A program made the position numbers and the translations under genes. From Nocardioides salarius (GTDB lineage Bacteria; Actinomycetota; Actinomycetes; Propionibacteriales; Nocardioidaceae): DNA of 64,000 bases. The DNA lies in assembly GCF_016907435.1 (NCBI RefSeq), contig NZ_JAFBBZ010000001.1, forward strand, positions 2,914,001 through 2,978,000. Direction: 5' to 3'. Shown piece by piece: positions 26,330-35,226 of this stretch. Positions within the stretch are counted from its first letter, which is position 1, and the number at the start of each line of letters is the position of its first letter. The notes beneath the pieces were generated by a model. That model searched no databases, was not told the DNA's origin, and was given only the letters and a program-made list of their open reading frames with translations.

Positions 26330-26905
26330 GTGCCCGCCAGCGACGACCTCCGCGTCCCGGTCGCCCGTCCCCGCCGGGTGCTGGTGGCGGGGCTGAGCGG
26401 CGCCGGCAAGACCACCCTCGCCAGGCGCCTCGCGACCCTCCTCGACCTGCCGCACACCGAGCTCGACGCGCTGCACCACGGGGCCTCCTGGGTGCCGCGA
26501 CCGCAGTTCCTCGACGACGTGCGCGCCCTGGCCGACTCGCCCGCCTGGGTCACCGAGTGGCAGTACTCCGCGGCCCGGCCCGTGCTCGCCGCCCGGGCCG
26601 ACCTGCTGGTCTGGCTCGACCACCCCTACCCGGTGGCGCTGGCGCGGCTGGTGCGACGCACGGTGCGCCGGCGCGTACGCCGCGAGGTGCTGTGGAACGG
26701 CAACGTCGAGGGGCCGCTGCGCGAGGTGCTCACCGACCCCGAGCACGTGGTGCGCTACCAGTGGACGCACCGCCGCAAGTACCGCGACGACCTGGTGCCC
26801 CGACTGCGGCGCGAGCGCCCCGGGCTGCCGGTCGTGCGGCTGGGCGGCGACCGCGACGTCGAGCGGTGGCTGGCGGGCCTCGCCTCAGGCCTCGAGCGCC
26901 GCTGA
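26330..26905 (+). CDS. P-loop adenylate-kinase-like protein (FlaR/topology-modulation type)
   Basis: Predicted 191 residues. Walker A is GLSGAGKTTLARRLA near residue 20, followed by HTELDALHHGASWVPRPQFLDDVRALA and DLLVWLDHPYPVALARLVRRTVRR, the pattern of the small kinases often labelled adenylate kinase or DNA topology modulation protein. The LID region is Arg-rich. The substrate is unknown. GTG at 26330 has a leaderless -10 box. The last 21 bases overlap the convergent MpaB-like gene. Confidence 0.8.
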   Translation: MPASDDLRVPVARPRRVLVAGLSGAGKTTLARRLATLLDLPHTELDALHHGASWVPRPQFLDDVRALADSPAWVTEWQYSAARPVLAARADLLVWLDHPYPVALARLVRRTVRRRVRREVLWNGNVEGPLREVLTDPEHVVRYQWTHRRKYRDDLVPRLRRERPGLPVVRLGGDRDVERWLAGLASGLERR

Positions 26906-27826
26906 GCTCGCCGGTCCCTGGGCGCTCATCGCCCACCGGATCGTCCCGGTCGCCAGCGAGCCGAGCGCCCGCACGATGGTGCGCTCCGAGACCGGCATCC
27001 ACGGCAGCCGCAGCGGACCGCGCGTCCAGCGGGGCATCAGCCCCACGGCGGCCGCGACCAGCACCAGGTAGGGCGCGCGGGCCAGGGCCGGCAGCGGCGG
27101 CTTGAGCAGCAGGAACCGCACGGCCTCGCGGGCCTCGGGGCTGCCGCGCAGCTCGGGGCGGTAGGCGGCCAGGACCTCGCGCAGCTCGGCCTCGGTGCGC
27201 GGCGGGTCGACGGCGCCCAGCCGCCGCGCGACCTCGCCGGCCTGCTCGACGTACTCGTCGCGCCGGGCCTGGTCGAGCGGACGCGCGCCGTAGGTCTGGT
27301 GCGCCAGCAGGAACGAGTCGACCTGGGCGGCGTGCACCCAGCCGAGCAGGTGCGGGTCGGAGGCGGCGTACGCCGACCCGTCGGGCATGGTGCCGCGGAT
27401 CCGCTCGTGGATGCGGCGCACGGCGTCGACGGCCGCCTGGGCGTCGTCGGCGTGGCCGAAGGTCGTCATCGCCAGGTAGGTGCTGGTGCTGGCCAGGCGG
27501 CCCCACATGTCGGTGCGGTAGTCGCTGTGCTCGGCGACCCCGCGCATGGCGGCGGGATGCAGGGTCTGCAGCAGCAGCGCGCGGATGCCGCCGACGAACA
27601 TCGATGCGTCGCCGTGCACCTGCGCGATCGCGCTGTCGGGCGCGAACCAGCGGGGCCCGGGGCGGCCGTGGATGCGGTCGCGCTGACGGGGCCCGTCGGG
27701 GCCGGCCACCCGGGCGAAGAGCACGGAGCCCAGGCGCTCACGCACCTCGTCGAGCGGTGCCCCCACCGCGCCCACGGGCACGCGCAGCACCCCTCGAAGC
27801 GCCGGGGCGCCCTGGCTGCTGGTCAT
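26885..27826 (-). CDS. Oxygenase MpaB family protein (DUF2236)
   Basis: Predicted 313 residues. The family pattern is present: SAIAQVHGDASMFVGGIRALLLQTLHPAAMRGVAEHSDY near the N-terminus and GWVHAAQVDSFLLAHQ in the middle, with His residues suited to bind haem b as in rubber oxygenase (Lcp) and MpaB relatives. The substrate is unknown. ATG at 27826 has a leaderless -10 box (TAGGCT). The 22-bp tandem repeat array B lies 43 bp upstream of the start, between it and serA. Confidence 0.85.
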   Translation of the reverse strand: MTSSQGAPALRGVLRVPVGAVGAPLDEVRERLGSVLFARVAGPDGPRQRDRIHGRPGPRWFAPDSAIAQVHGDASMFVGGIRALLLQTLHPAAMRGVAEHSDYRTDMWGRLASTSTYLAMTTFGHADDAQAAVDAVRRIHERIRGTMPDGSAYAASDPHLLGWVHAAQVDSFLLAHQTYGARPLDQARRDEYVEQAGEVARRLGAVDPPRTEAELREVLAAYRPELRGSPEAREAVRFLLLKPPLPALARAPYLVLVAAAVGLMPRWTRGPLRLPWMPVSERTIVRALGSLATGTIRWAMSAQGPASSAALEA

Positions 27827-27832
27827 GCCACG

Positions 27833-27838
27833 AGCCTA
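27833..27838 (-). promoter_or_regulatory. -10 box of a leaderless start (27826, minus strand)
   Basis: TAGGCT, six bases (CGTGGC), then ATG on the minus strand. Confidence 0.65.
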
Positions 27839-27868
27839 CGGACGGCCCCTCACCCTCCAGGGCCCGCC

Positions 27869-27926
27869 GACCCGGCCCGGACTTCGCCCCGACCCGGCCC
27901 GAACTTCGCCCCGACCCGGCCCGGAT
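27869..27926. repeat. 22-bp tandem repeat, array B (2.6 copies)
   Basis: Same unit and phase as array A at 22676. The second unit is identical to array A, the first differs at one base (GGACTTCG for GAACTTCG), and a partial third follows. It lies just 3' of the serA stop. Confidence 0.9.
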
Positions 27927-27941
27927 CGACCGCCGAGCCGC

Positions 27942-29141
27942 TCAGACGTCCCAGGTGCGGACCCAGCGGCAGTGCTCGTTGGCGGCCAGCGCCTCGACCA
28001 CCTGCGCCGGGATCGCCTCGGTCGAGTCGGTGACCACGTAGCCGAGCTCGCCGGTGGTGGCCAGGTACTGGCCCACGACGTTGGCGCCGGCCTCGGCGAT
28101 GAGCTGGTTGACCGCCGCCAGCACCCCGGGCACGTTGTCGTGCAGGTAGCCCAGCCGGTGACCGGTCTGCAGCGCCGGGGCGCTCACGGTCGGGAGGTCC
28201 ACCGAGAGCTCGGTGCGGCCCTCGAGCGCGAAGCCGGCGAGCTTGTTGGCCACGAAGTAGCCGATCTCCTCCTGCGCCTCCTGGGTGGAGCCGCCCACGT
28301 GCGGGGTGAGGATCACGTTGTCGAGCCCCCGCAGCGGCGACTCGAAGACGTCGCCCTGGGCCTTGGGCTCGATCGGGAAGACGTCCATGGCGGCGCCGGC
28401 GATGTGGCCCGAGAGGATGTGCTCGCGCAGCGACTCGGTGTCGACCACCATGCCGCGGGCGGCGTTGATGAACAGCGAGCGCGGCTTCATCTTCGCGAAC
28501 TGCTCGGCGCCGAAGAGCCCGGCGTTGCCGGGGCGGCCGTCGACGTGCAGCGAGACCACGTCGGCGCGCTCGAGGAGCTCGTCGAGGGTCTTCATCCGCT
28601 GGGCGTTGCCGTGGGCGAGCCGGTCGGCGGTGTCGAAGAAGATGACCCGCAGGCCCATCGCCTCGGCGAGGTTCGACAGCTGGGTGCCGATGTTGCCGTA
28701 GCCGACGATGCCCAGGGTGCGCCCGCGGATCTCGTGGCTGCCCTGCGCCGACTTGTCCCAGACGCCGGCGTGCATCTTCTCGGTCTTCTCCGCCAGCCGG
28801 CGCGCCAGCACGATGATCTCGCCGATGACCAGCTCGACGACGCTGCGGGTGTTGGAGAACGGTGCGTTGAAGACCGCGACCCCGCGTTCGGCGGCGCCGG
28901 CCAGGTCGACCTGGTTGGTGCCGATGCAGAAGCACCCCACCGCGAGCAGGTCGGGCGCGGAGTCGAGCACGCGGGCGGTCACGTTGGTGTTGGAGCGGAT
29001 GCCGAGCAGGCTCACGCCGGGCAGGGCCTCGACCAGCTCGTCCTCGCTCAGCGAGCGCGTGAGCAGCTCGACCTCGAATCCGCGGCCCTCGAGGATCTCG
29101 ACGGCCAGGGGGTGGATGTTCTCCAGCAGCAGCGCCTTCAC
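27942..29141 (-). CDS. serA: D-3-phosphoglycerate dehydrogenase
   Basis: Predicted 399 residues; oxidises 3-phosphoglycerate in the first step of serine synthesis, using NAD. The NAD site is GIVGYGNIGTQ. The substrate-site stretch FNAPFSNTRSVVELVIGE and the catalytic TPHVGGSTQEAQ are clear. A C-terminal ACT domain (HRLGYLHDNVPGVLAAVNQLI) suggests serine feedback. Length and motifs match the E. coli-type enzyme (about 410 residues) rather than the longer mycobacterial form with an intervening domain. GTG at 29141 fits the leaderless -10 box TAGGGT; a GTG three codons upstream is possible. Confidence 0.95.
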   Translation of the reverse strand: MKALLLENIHPLAVEILEGRGFEVELLTRSLSEDELVEALPGVSLLGIRSNTNVTARVLDSAPDLLAVGCFCIGTNQVDLAGAAERGVAVFNAPFSNTRSVVELVIGEIIVLARRLAEKTEKMHAGVWDKSAQGSHEIRGRTLGIVGYGNIGTQLSNLAEAMGLRVIFFDTADRLAHGNAQRMKTLDELLERADVVSLHVDGRPGNAGLFGAEQFAKMKPRSLFINAARGMVVDTESLREHILSGHIAGAAMDVFPIEPKAQGDVFESPLRGLDNVILTPHVGGSTQEAQEEIGYFVANKLAGFALEGRTELSVDLPTVSAPALQTGHRLGYLHDNVPGVLAAVNQLIAEAGANVVGQYLATTGELGYVVTDSTEAIPAQVVEALAANEHCRWVRTWDV

Positions 29142-29148
29142 GGCCTCC

Positions 29149-29154
29149 ACCCTA
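29149..29154 (-). promoter_or_regulatory. -10 box of the leaderless serA start
   Basis: TAGGGT, seven bases (GGAGGCC), then GTG at 29141; it has the same arrangement as at 22401. Confidence 0.6.
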
Positions 29155-29242
29155 GAGACCTCGGCGGCGTACGACCGACTCGCGGTGCTGGCGTGGACAG
29201 CAGGCGGGCCCACCGGCCGTCCGGGCGAGCGTCGGGTGGCGG

Positions 29243-30892
29243 TCAGGTCGCCAGGTCGGGGATGTCCTCGGCGTCGACGATGCGGTAGGCGTAGCCCTGC
29301 TCGGCCAGGAAGCGCTGGCGGTTCTGGGCGAACTCGGCGTCGACGGTGTCGCGCGAGACGACCGTGTAGAACCGGGCCACCTTGCCGTCGTGGCCCGGGC
29401 GCAGCAGGCGCCCGAGCCGCTGGGCCTCCTCCTGGCGCGAGCCGAACGACCCGGAGACCTGGATGGCCACCTCGGCGTCGGGCAGGTCGATGGAGAAGTT
29501 GGCGACCTTCGAGACGACCAGCAGCCGCTCCTCGCCGGACCGGAAGGCGTCGAAGAGCCGCTGGCGCTCCTTGACGCTGGTCTCGCCCTTGATGACGGGG
29601 GCGTCGAGGGCGGCGGCGAGCTCGTCGAGCTGCTCGAGGTACTGCCCGATGACCAGGGTCGGCTGGTCGGAGTGGCGTTCGACGAGGTCGCGCACCACCT
29701 CGGTCTTGCGGTGGGTGCAGGAGGCGATGCGGTAGCGCTCCTCCGGCTCGGAGGTGGCGTAGACGAGGCGCTCGTCGTCGGGCAGCGTGACCCGCACCTC
29801 GACGCAGTCGGCCGGGGCGATCCAGCCCTGCGACTCGATGTCCTTCCAGGGCGCGTCGTAGCGCTTGGGCCCGATCAGCGAGAACACGTCGCCCTCGCGG
29901 CCGTCCTCGCGCACCAGGGTGGCGGTCAGCCCGATCCGGCGCCGGGCCTGGAGGTCGGCGGTCATCCGGAAGATCGGCGCGGGCAGCAGGTGCACCTCGT
30001 CGTAGACGATCAGGCCCCAGTCGCGGGCGTCGAGCAGCTCGAGGTGGGGGTAGACGCCCTTCCGCTTCATCGTCAGCACCTGGTACGTCGCGATGGTCAC
30101 CGGACGCACCTCCTTGACCGCGCCGCTGTACTCCCCGATCTCGTCGGCGGTCAGCGAGGTGCGCCGCACCAGCTCGTCCTTCCACTGCCGCGCCGAGACG
30201 GTGTTGGTGACCAGGATCAGCGTGGTGGCCTTGGCGTGCGCCATGGCCGAGGCCCCCACGAGGGTCTTGCCGGCGCCGCAGGGCAGCACCACGACACCCG
30301 AGCCGCCGTGCCAGAACGACTCGGCGGCCTCGCGCTGGTAGTCGCGCAGCGTCCAGTCGCTCTCGTCGAGGTCGATGGGGTGCGCCTCGCCGTCGACGTA
30401 GCCCGCGTAGTCCTCGGCGGGCCAGCCGATCTTGAGCAGCGCCTGCTTGAGGTTGCCGCGCTCGGAGGCGTGCACCACGACGGTGTCGGGGTCGACGCGC
30501 TCGCCGAGCATGCCCTGCACCTTCTTGGCGCGCAGCACCTCCTCGAGCACCGGTCGGTCGGTGGTGGCCAGGGTGAGCCCGTGGGTCGGGTGCTTCTCGA
30601 GGCGCAGGCGGCCGTAGCGCGCCATCGTCTCGGCGACGTCGACCAGCAGCGAGTGCGGCACGGCGTAGCGGCTGAACTCCAGGAGCGTGTCGACGACCTG
30701 CTCGGCGTCGTGGCCCGCGGCGCGCGCGTTCCACAGCCCCAGCGGGGTCAGGCGGTAGGTGTGGATGTGCTCGGGGGAGCGCTCCAGCTCGGCGAACGGC
30801 GCGATCGCCTTGCGGCAGTCCTGTGCGCGCTCGTGGTCGATCTCGAGCAGGAGGGTCTTGTCCGACTGGACGATGAGAGGGCCGTCTGTCAC
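29243..30892 (-). CDS. XPB/Rad25-type DNA repair helicase
   Basis: Predicted 549-residue superfamily 2 helicase of the bacterial XPB type. Motif I is LPCGAGKTLVGA, motif II is YDEVHLLPAP, motif III is GLTATL followed by the XPB RED motif in LVREDGREGD, and motif VI is QRLGRLLRPG. The N-terminal 170 residues form the damage-recognition-like region seen in archaeal and bacterial XPB. Mycobacterial homologues unwind DNA 3' to 5'. GTG at 30892 has a leaderless -10 box. The upstream gene on the same strand is its usual actinobacterial partner. Confidence 0.93.
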   Translation of the reverse strand: MTDGPLIVQSDKTLLLEIDHERAQDCRKAIAPFAELERSPEHIHTYRLTPLGLWNARAAGHDAEQVVDTLLEFSRYAVPHSLLVDVAETMARYGRLRLEKHPTHGLTLATTDRPVLEEVLRAKKVQGMLGERVDPDTVVVHASERGNLKQALLKIGWPAEDYAGYVDGEAHPIDLDESDWTLRDYQREAAESFWHGGSGVVVLPCGAGKTLVGASAMAHAKATTLILVTNTVSARQWKDELVRRTSLTADEIGEYSGAVKEVRPVTIATYQVLTMKRKGVYPHLELLDARDWGLIVYDEVHLLPAPIFRMTADLQARRRIGLTATLVREDGREGDVFSLIGPKRYDAPWKDIESQGWIAPADCVEVRVTLPDDERLVYATSEPEERYRIASCTHRKTEVVRDLVERHSDQPTLVIGQYLEQLDELAAALDAPVIKGETSVKERQRLFDAFRSGEERLLVVSKVANFSIDLPDAEVAIQVSGSFGSRQEEAQRLGRLLRPGHDGKVARFYTVVSRDTVDAEFAQNRQRFLAEQGYAYRIVDAEDIPDLAT

Positions 30893-30898
30893 CGGGCA

Positions 30899-30904
30899 AG
30901 CCTA
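30899..30904 (-). promoter_or_regulatory. -10 box of the leaderless XPB helicase start
   Basis: TAGGCT, six bases (TGCCCG), then GTG at 30892. Confidence 0.6.
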
Positions 30905-30950
30905 CGGGCGCCCCGGGCGGGGCGTGCGGGCCGAGCCCGCCGAGGGTCGC

Positions 30951-33221
30951 TCAGGGCGCGACGGGGGCGACCGAGGTGATCCGGTGCACCGCGAAGGAGC
31001 GCAGGTCGTCGGCGCGGTGGTCGTGCGCGGTGAGGGTGCCGCCCTCGACGCTGCGCGGGTCGACGACCCGCTCGGAGCGGGTGCCGTGGTTGTCGACGTA
31101 GCCGATCAGCACGCTGGCGCCGGTCTCGACGGCCTCGCGCAGCGCCGCCAGCGAGCCGGAGGGGCTCAGCGCCTGGCCGGCTCCGGCCGGTCGGCTCGAG
31201 GCGGCCCGGTCGCCGGCGCGCACGGCGGTGACCACGGCCGAGACGGTCGCGCTGCCGCGGGCGGCCCGCAGCCCCTCGGGGCGGCGGTCGCGGGGCGTGC
31301 GCGCGCGCAGCTGGTCGGGGCGGGCGACGCGCACGGTGCCGTCGGGCCCCTCGACCACGGGCGCGGCGCCGAGCTCGCGCAGCCGCGGCAGCAGCACGTC
31401 GAGCGGGGTGGTGGAGACCAGCACGGTGGGCGCGATGCGGCGCAGGCCGAGGGAGGCGGCCCTGGGGTGGTGCAGCACCTCGCTGAGCGCGGCCTCGTCG
31501 TCGGCGCGCAGGAACGCCTCGGCGTGCCCGACGCGGATCGAGCCGAAGGTGCGGGCGGTGTCGTCGACGAGGTAGGTGAGCGGCTGGGGCACCGGGGTGC
31601 GCGAGACCGAGGAGATGAAGTCGTGCACCTCGACGGCCGACCACCCGGTGTCGAGCGCGCGGCGCACCGACGAGGAGGTGAAGCGGTAGACCGTCGCGCC
31701 GCCGCGCGACTCGACGTCGGCCAGCAGCTGCAGCCGCTTGGCGAGCGTCGACTCCAACGGCCCCGGCGCCACGGCGGTGAGGTCGGCCTGCAGCAGCACG
31801 TGGTCGACCGGCGCCGGCACCAGCGCGTCGAGGGCCGCGACACCGGCGGCGGTCTCGTCGCCGCCCGCCAGCGCCCGGGCGTACGACGCCAGCCCGCCCA
31901 GGCCGCCGACCCCGAGCGCCTCGGCCTCGCCGACGGCCCACGCGACCTGGTCGGCGCGGGTGCGGGGCCGGCGCGGGCGCAGCCAGGCGACCCGGGCCAC
32001 GAGCGCGGGCAGGCCGGTGCCGGAGGCCAGCACCTGCCCCGGAGGCAGGGCGGCCAGCTCGCGCAGGGTCAGCTGCCGGGTCTCGACCTGGTGGACGCCG
32101 GAGAGCTCGGGCGCCAGGGCGTTCCACGTCTTGCCGGCGGGGTCGCGGGTGCCCACCAGCCCGGGCAGCCGGTTGCTGTCCCACCAGGCACGGGCCAGCA
32201 CCCACCAGCGCTCGGCGGGCGAGCGGGTGCTCCACCGGTCGAGCTCGTCGGTCGGCAGCCACGCGGCCTCGCCCTCGGCTGCGTGGCCGGTGGCCAGCAG
32301 GCCGGCGGCCGACGCGGTCTCGACCAGCAGGGCCGTCGTGGTCTCGTCGACGTGCAGCAGCACCGACGCGGCGCGCAGGTCGCGCACGGCCAGCCCGCCG
32401 CTGCGCAGCGCGGCCGGCGGGTGGGTGCCCCAGTGGTCGAGCAGCAGCTCCACGCGGCGTACGGCCTCGAAGGCGGCGCCGGCGGCGACCTTGTCGACCA
32501 TGGCCGCGGACCGCTCGACCGTGGGCAGGGCGGGCACGTCGTCGACGCGGTCGGTGGTGGTGCGCCCGCCGCGCAGCACCAGCCCGACCTCGCCGGGCAG
32601 CACCACCGACCCGCCGCCGCGGGGCACCAGCAGCCGCCGGGCCAGCAGCTCCTCGGCGGGCGTGGCGGCCTCGGCGGGGGTGACGGTGTGGCGCGAGGTG
32701 CCGGTCGTGGCCTCGCCGCCGTGGTCGAGGACGTGCTCGAGCAGGGTGCGCGCCGGGGCCGAGAGCTCGTCGAGCCGCTGGGCCACCACCTCGGCCGCCA
32801 TCGGCTCGGGCGAGCGGGTGCGCAGGCCGCTGACCCCCGCGCCCGGTCCGCCGGCCAGGCCCTCGGCGACCCCGCTGAGCGCGCGTGGCCCGGTGGGGGA
32901 GTCCCACACGAGCGCGAGGTCGGTGAGGTGCTCGAGCGCGGCCGTGGTGGCGGCGGGGTCGGCGTGCACGATCGAGACGAGTTCGGCGCGGGTGGTTTGG
33001 CCCGCGACGACGAGGGCATCTAGGACGCAGAGCTCGAGCCGGGTCAGCTGGTCGAGCGCACGCAGCAGCGAGGACCGGGTGGCGGCACGAGACGCCAGCT
33101 GGCCGGAGTCGTGAGGGGCCGGAGTGGCGAGATCGGGACGGGCCAGCAGCAAGCGGGACAGGCGCGCGTCCGGCCAGCTGCGCAGCTGGTCGGCGAGCGT
33201 GCGGAACCCCTCGGCAGACAT
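30951..33221 (-). CDS. Helicase-associated protein with XPB/Ssl2-like C-terminal region and WYL domain
   Basis: Predicted 756 residues. No Walker motifs are seen, so it is not itself a helicase. The N-terminal third is helical with winged-helix-like parts (TRLELCVLDALVVAGQTTRAELVSIV). The region about 440-600 resembles the helicase XPB/Ssl2 conserved C-terminal domain (LLQADLTAVAPGPLE, RFTSSSVRRALDTGW). The last 75 residues form a WYL-type domain (VLIGYVDNHGTRSERVVDPRSVEGG), which in other proteins binds nucleic acid or nucleotides. It directly precedes the XPB gene, a neighbourhood common in actinobacteria. ATG at 33221 has TAGCGT and GGGAGGG upstream. Confidence 0.83.
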   Translation of the reverse strand: MSAEGFRTLADQLRSWPDARLSRLLLARPDLATPAPHDSGQLASRAATRSSLLRALDQLTRLELCVLDALVVAGQTTRAELVSIVHADPAATTAALEHLTDLALVWDSPTGPRALSGVAEGLAGGPGAGVSGLRTRSPEPMAAEVVAQRLDELSAPARTLLEHVLDHGGEATTGTSRHTVTPAEAATPAEELLARRLLVPRGGGSVVLPGEVGLVLRGGRTTTDRVDDVPALPTVERSAAMVDKVAAGAAFEAVRRVELLLDHWGTHPPAALRSGGLAVRDLRAASVLLHVDETTTALLVETASAAGLLATGHAAEGEAAWLPTDELDRWSTRSPAERWWVLARAWWDSNRLPGLVGTRDPAGKTWNALAPELSGVHQVETRQLTLRELAALPPGQVLASGTGLPALVARVAWLRPRRPRTRADQVAWAVGEAEALGVGGLGGLASYARALAGGDETAAGVAALDALVPAPVDHVLLQADLTAVAPGPLESTLAKRLQLLADVESRGGATVYRFTSSSVRRALDTGWSAVEVHDFISSVSRTPVPQPLTYLVDDTARTFGSIRVGHAEAFLRADDEAALSEVLHHPRAASLGLRRIAPTVLVSTTPLDVLLPRLRELGAAPVVEGPDGTVRVARPDQLRARTPRDRRPEGLRAARGSATVSAVVTAVRAGDRAASSRPAGAGQALSPSGSLAALREAVETGASVLIGYVDNHGTRSERVVDPRSVEGGTLTAHDHRADDLRSFAVHRITSVAPVAP

Positions 33222-33228
33222 CCCTCCC

Positions 33229-33234
33229 ACGCTA
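33229..33234 (-). promoter_or_regulatory. -10 box of the helicase-associated gene
   Basis: TAGCGT, seven bases (GGGAGGG), then ATG. The purine spacer could also act as a ribosome-binding site. Confidence 0.5.
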
Positions 33235-33290
33235 GCGGCACCGGCCCAGGAGACGGCACGCGACGCCGTGGTCGAGACGGTGGCCGGCTG

Positions 33291-34109
33291 ATGCGCGTCG
33301 AGCTGCACCACGGGGCCGCCACCGACGTCGGGCTGGTGCGCGAGGTCAACGAGGACGCCTTCCTGGTCGCCCCGCCGGTCTTCGTCGTCGCCGACGGGAT
33401 GGGCGGCCACGACGGCGGGGACGTGGCCAGCGCGATCGTCGTCGAGGAGTTCGCCCGCCTCGCCGACGCCGGCTACGACCCGCGGCGCGGCGCCGAGGTG
33501 GTGGCCGCGACCCTCGAGGAGTGCCGACGCCGCATCGAGGCGTACGGCGCCGAGCAGCGCGCCGCCGGGCAGAGCGCCTTCTCGGCGGGCACCACCGCTG
33601 TGGTCGGGCTGCTCGTCGAGGACGACGGCCAGCCCCAGTGGCTGCTGGCCAACCTCGGCGACTCGCGTGCCTACCGCTTCGATGGTGGGCGCCTCGACCA
33701 GGTCAGTGTCGACCACTCCGTGGTGCAGGAGCTCGTCGACGCCGGTGCCATCACCGCCGACGCGGCCGCCCACCACCCCGAGCGCCACGTGATCACCCGG
33801 GCGCTCGGCAGCACCGAGAGCTCCGAGGCCGACTACTTCCTGCTCCCGCTGCCGGCGGTCGAGCGGCTCGTGCTCTGCAGCGACGGCGTGAGCGGGATGA
33901 TCGAGGACGACGAGCTGGCCGGCATCCTCGCCGCGACCGCCGACCCGCGCGACGCCGCCGATGCCGTGGTCGCCGCGGCCCTGGCCGCCGGGGGCCGCGA
34001 CAACGCCACCGTCGTGGTCGTCGATGTGGTTGAGTTGGCCCACGACCATCCCTACGACTCCGAGCAGCAGCGACTGAGCCTGGAGCAGAAGCTGGGAGCC
34101 CTGCCGTGA
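33291..34109 (+). CDS. PP2C-family serine/threonine protein phosphatase
   Basis: Predicted 272 residues, PstP-like. Metal-binding Asp residues lie in VREVNEDAF, VADGMGGHDGGD, LCSDGVSGMI and GGRDNATVVVVDV; GDSRAYRFDGG is also diagnostic. There is no membrane segment, so this is a soluble form. It is translated with an FHA-domain gene (GTGA overlap) and an RDD-FHA gene, so it probably reverses phosphorylation read by those FHA domains. No Ser/Thr kinase gene is in the window. ATG at 33291 gives the natural N-terminus MRVELHHGAATDVG. Confidence 0.92.
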   Translation: MRVELHHGAATDVGLVREVNEDAFLVAPPVFVVADGMGGHDGGDVASAIVVEEFARLADAGYDPRRGAEVVAATLEECRRRIEAYGAEQRAAGQSAFSAGTTAVVGLLVEDDGQPQWLLANLGDSRAYRFDGGRLDQVSVDHSVVQELVDAGAITADAAAHHPERHVITRALGSTESSEADYFLLPLPAVERLVLCSDGVSGMIEDDELAGILAATADPRDAADAVVAAALAAGGRDNATVVVVDVVELAHDHPYDSEQQRLSLEQKLGALP

Positions 34110-35221
34110 CCTCCCCCGACGCCGCCGCGGTCCCGCCCCGGGCCTACCTGCCCGGTGACTGGTACGTCGTCCTGGGCCCGCGCGTGGTCGTGGCCCTGCC
34201 GGCCTCGGAGCCGGAGCGCGCTGCGCGGGCGTGGTCGCTGCTCGACGCCGGCGCCGGCGCCGACGAGCTGCTCGACGCCCTGCTCGGGAGCGGGCTGAGC
34301 ACCCTGGCCGGGCTCGCCCTGGTCAGCGAGCACGACGACGCCACCACCCGGGTGCTGCTGCGCGGCGCCGCACGGTGGTCGGCCCAGGCGCAGGACGGCG
34401 AGGCCCGGGGCAGCGGCGAGGGCGCCTCGACCTGGAGCGAGCTGCTGGTGCGCGACGTCGGGTCCTGGCGGCTCGACCTCCCCGGCGGCCCCGGCGGCCC
34501 CGGTGCCCACGCCGGCGCCTCCGACGAGCCGGGGCTGCGCGTCGCCGACGGCCTCGTGCGGGCCTCCTGCGTGCTCCACGGGGAGCCCGATGCGGACCCC
34601 GATCCGGAGCCGGAGCCGCAGCTGCAGCCGGAGCCGCACCCCGACCCCGAGCCCGACCCAGAGCCGGAGCCGGAGCAGACGACCCCGACCCCGCCGGCGG
34701 CTCCCGTCGAGGCGGGCCCCGCCGGCGAGGCTCCGGCGGCCCCCGGGGCCTGGGGTCCCGGGGAGTCCGACCACGACGGGATGACCAAGGGCGGTGAGTG
34801 GGGCGAGGACCTCTGGCGGCACCGGCCGGGCATCCCGGGCCAGCCGCAGCCGCCCAGCGTCACCGCCAGCCCCGTGGCCCGGCTGGTGGTCTCCCACGGC
34901 GAGGAGGTCGAGGTCGACCGCGTGGTGCTGGTCGGCCGCGCCCCCGAGGCCCGCCGCTTCACCTCGACCGAGCAGCCTCGCCTCGTCACGGTGCCCAGCC
35001 CCCAGCAGGAGATCTCCTCCACCCACCTCGAGGTCCGACCGGGCTCGGGCGCCGACCACGGCAGCGCCGTGGTCACCGACCTCGGCTCGACCAACGGCAC
35101 CGTGCTGGTGCAGCCCGGGCTGCCGCCCGAGCCACTGCAGCCCGGCATCGCGGTGCAGCTGATCCCGGGCGCGATCCTGGACCTCGGTGACGGGGTCAGC
35201 ATCCAGGTCGTCCGGCCCTGA
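34106..35221 (+). CDS. FHA-domain protein with acidic Pro/Glu/Asp linker
   Basis: Predicted 371 residues. Residues about 1-150 form an N-terminal domain of unknown type. Residues about 155-195 are a DPEPEP-like linker. The C-terminal FHA domain spans about 265-371: VVLVGRAPEARRF, then SSTHLEV and DLGSTNGT, which bind phosphothreonine. It should dock to a phosphorylated partner. GTG at 34106 overlaps the PP2C stop. Repetition in the linker codons makes this a spot for length change. Confidence 0.85.
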   Translation: MTSPDAAAVPPRAYLPGDWYVVLGPRVVVALPASEPERAARAWSLLDAGAGADELLDALLGSGLSTLAGLALVSEHDDATTRVLLRGAARWSAQAQDGEARGSGEGASTWSELLVRDVGSWRLDLPGGPGGPGAHAGASDEPGLRVADGLVRASCVLHGEPDADPDPEPEPQLQPEPHPDPEPDPEPEPEQTTPTPPAAPVEAGPAGEAPAAPGAWGPGESDHDGMTKGGEWGEDLWRHRPGIPGQPQPPSVTASPVARLVVSHGEEVEVDRVVLVGRAPEARRFTSTEQPRLVTVPSPQQEISSTHLEVRPGSGADHGSAVVTDLGSTNGTVLVQPGLPPEPLQPGIAVQLIPGAILDLGDGVSIQVVRP

Positions 35222-35226
35222 GCGCC

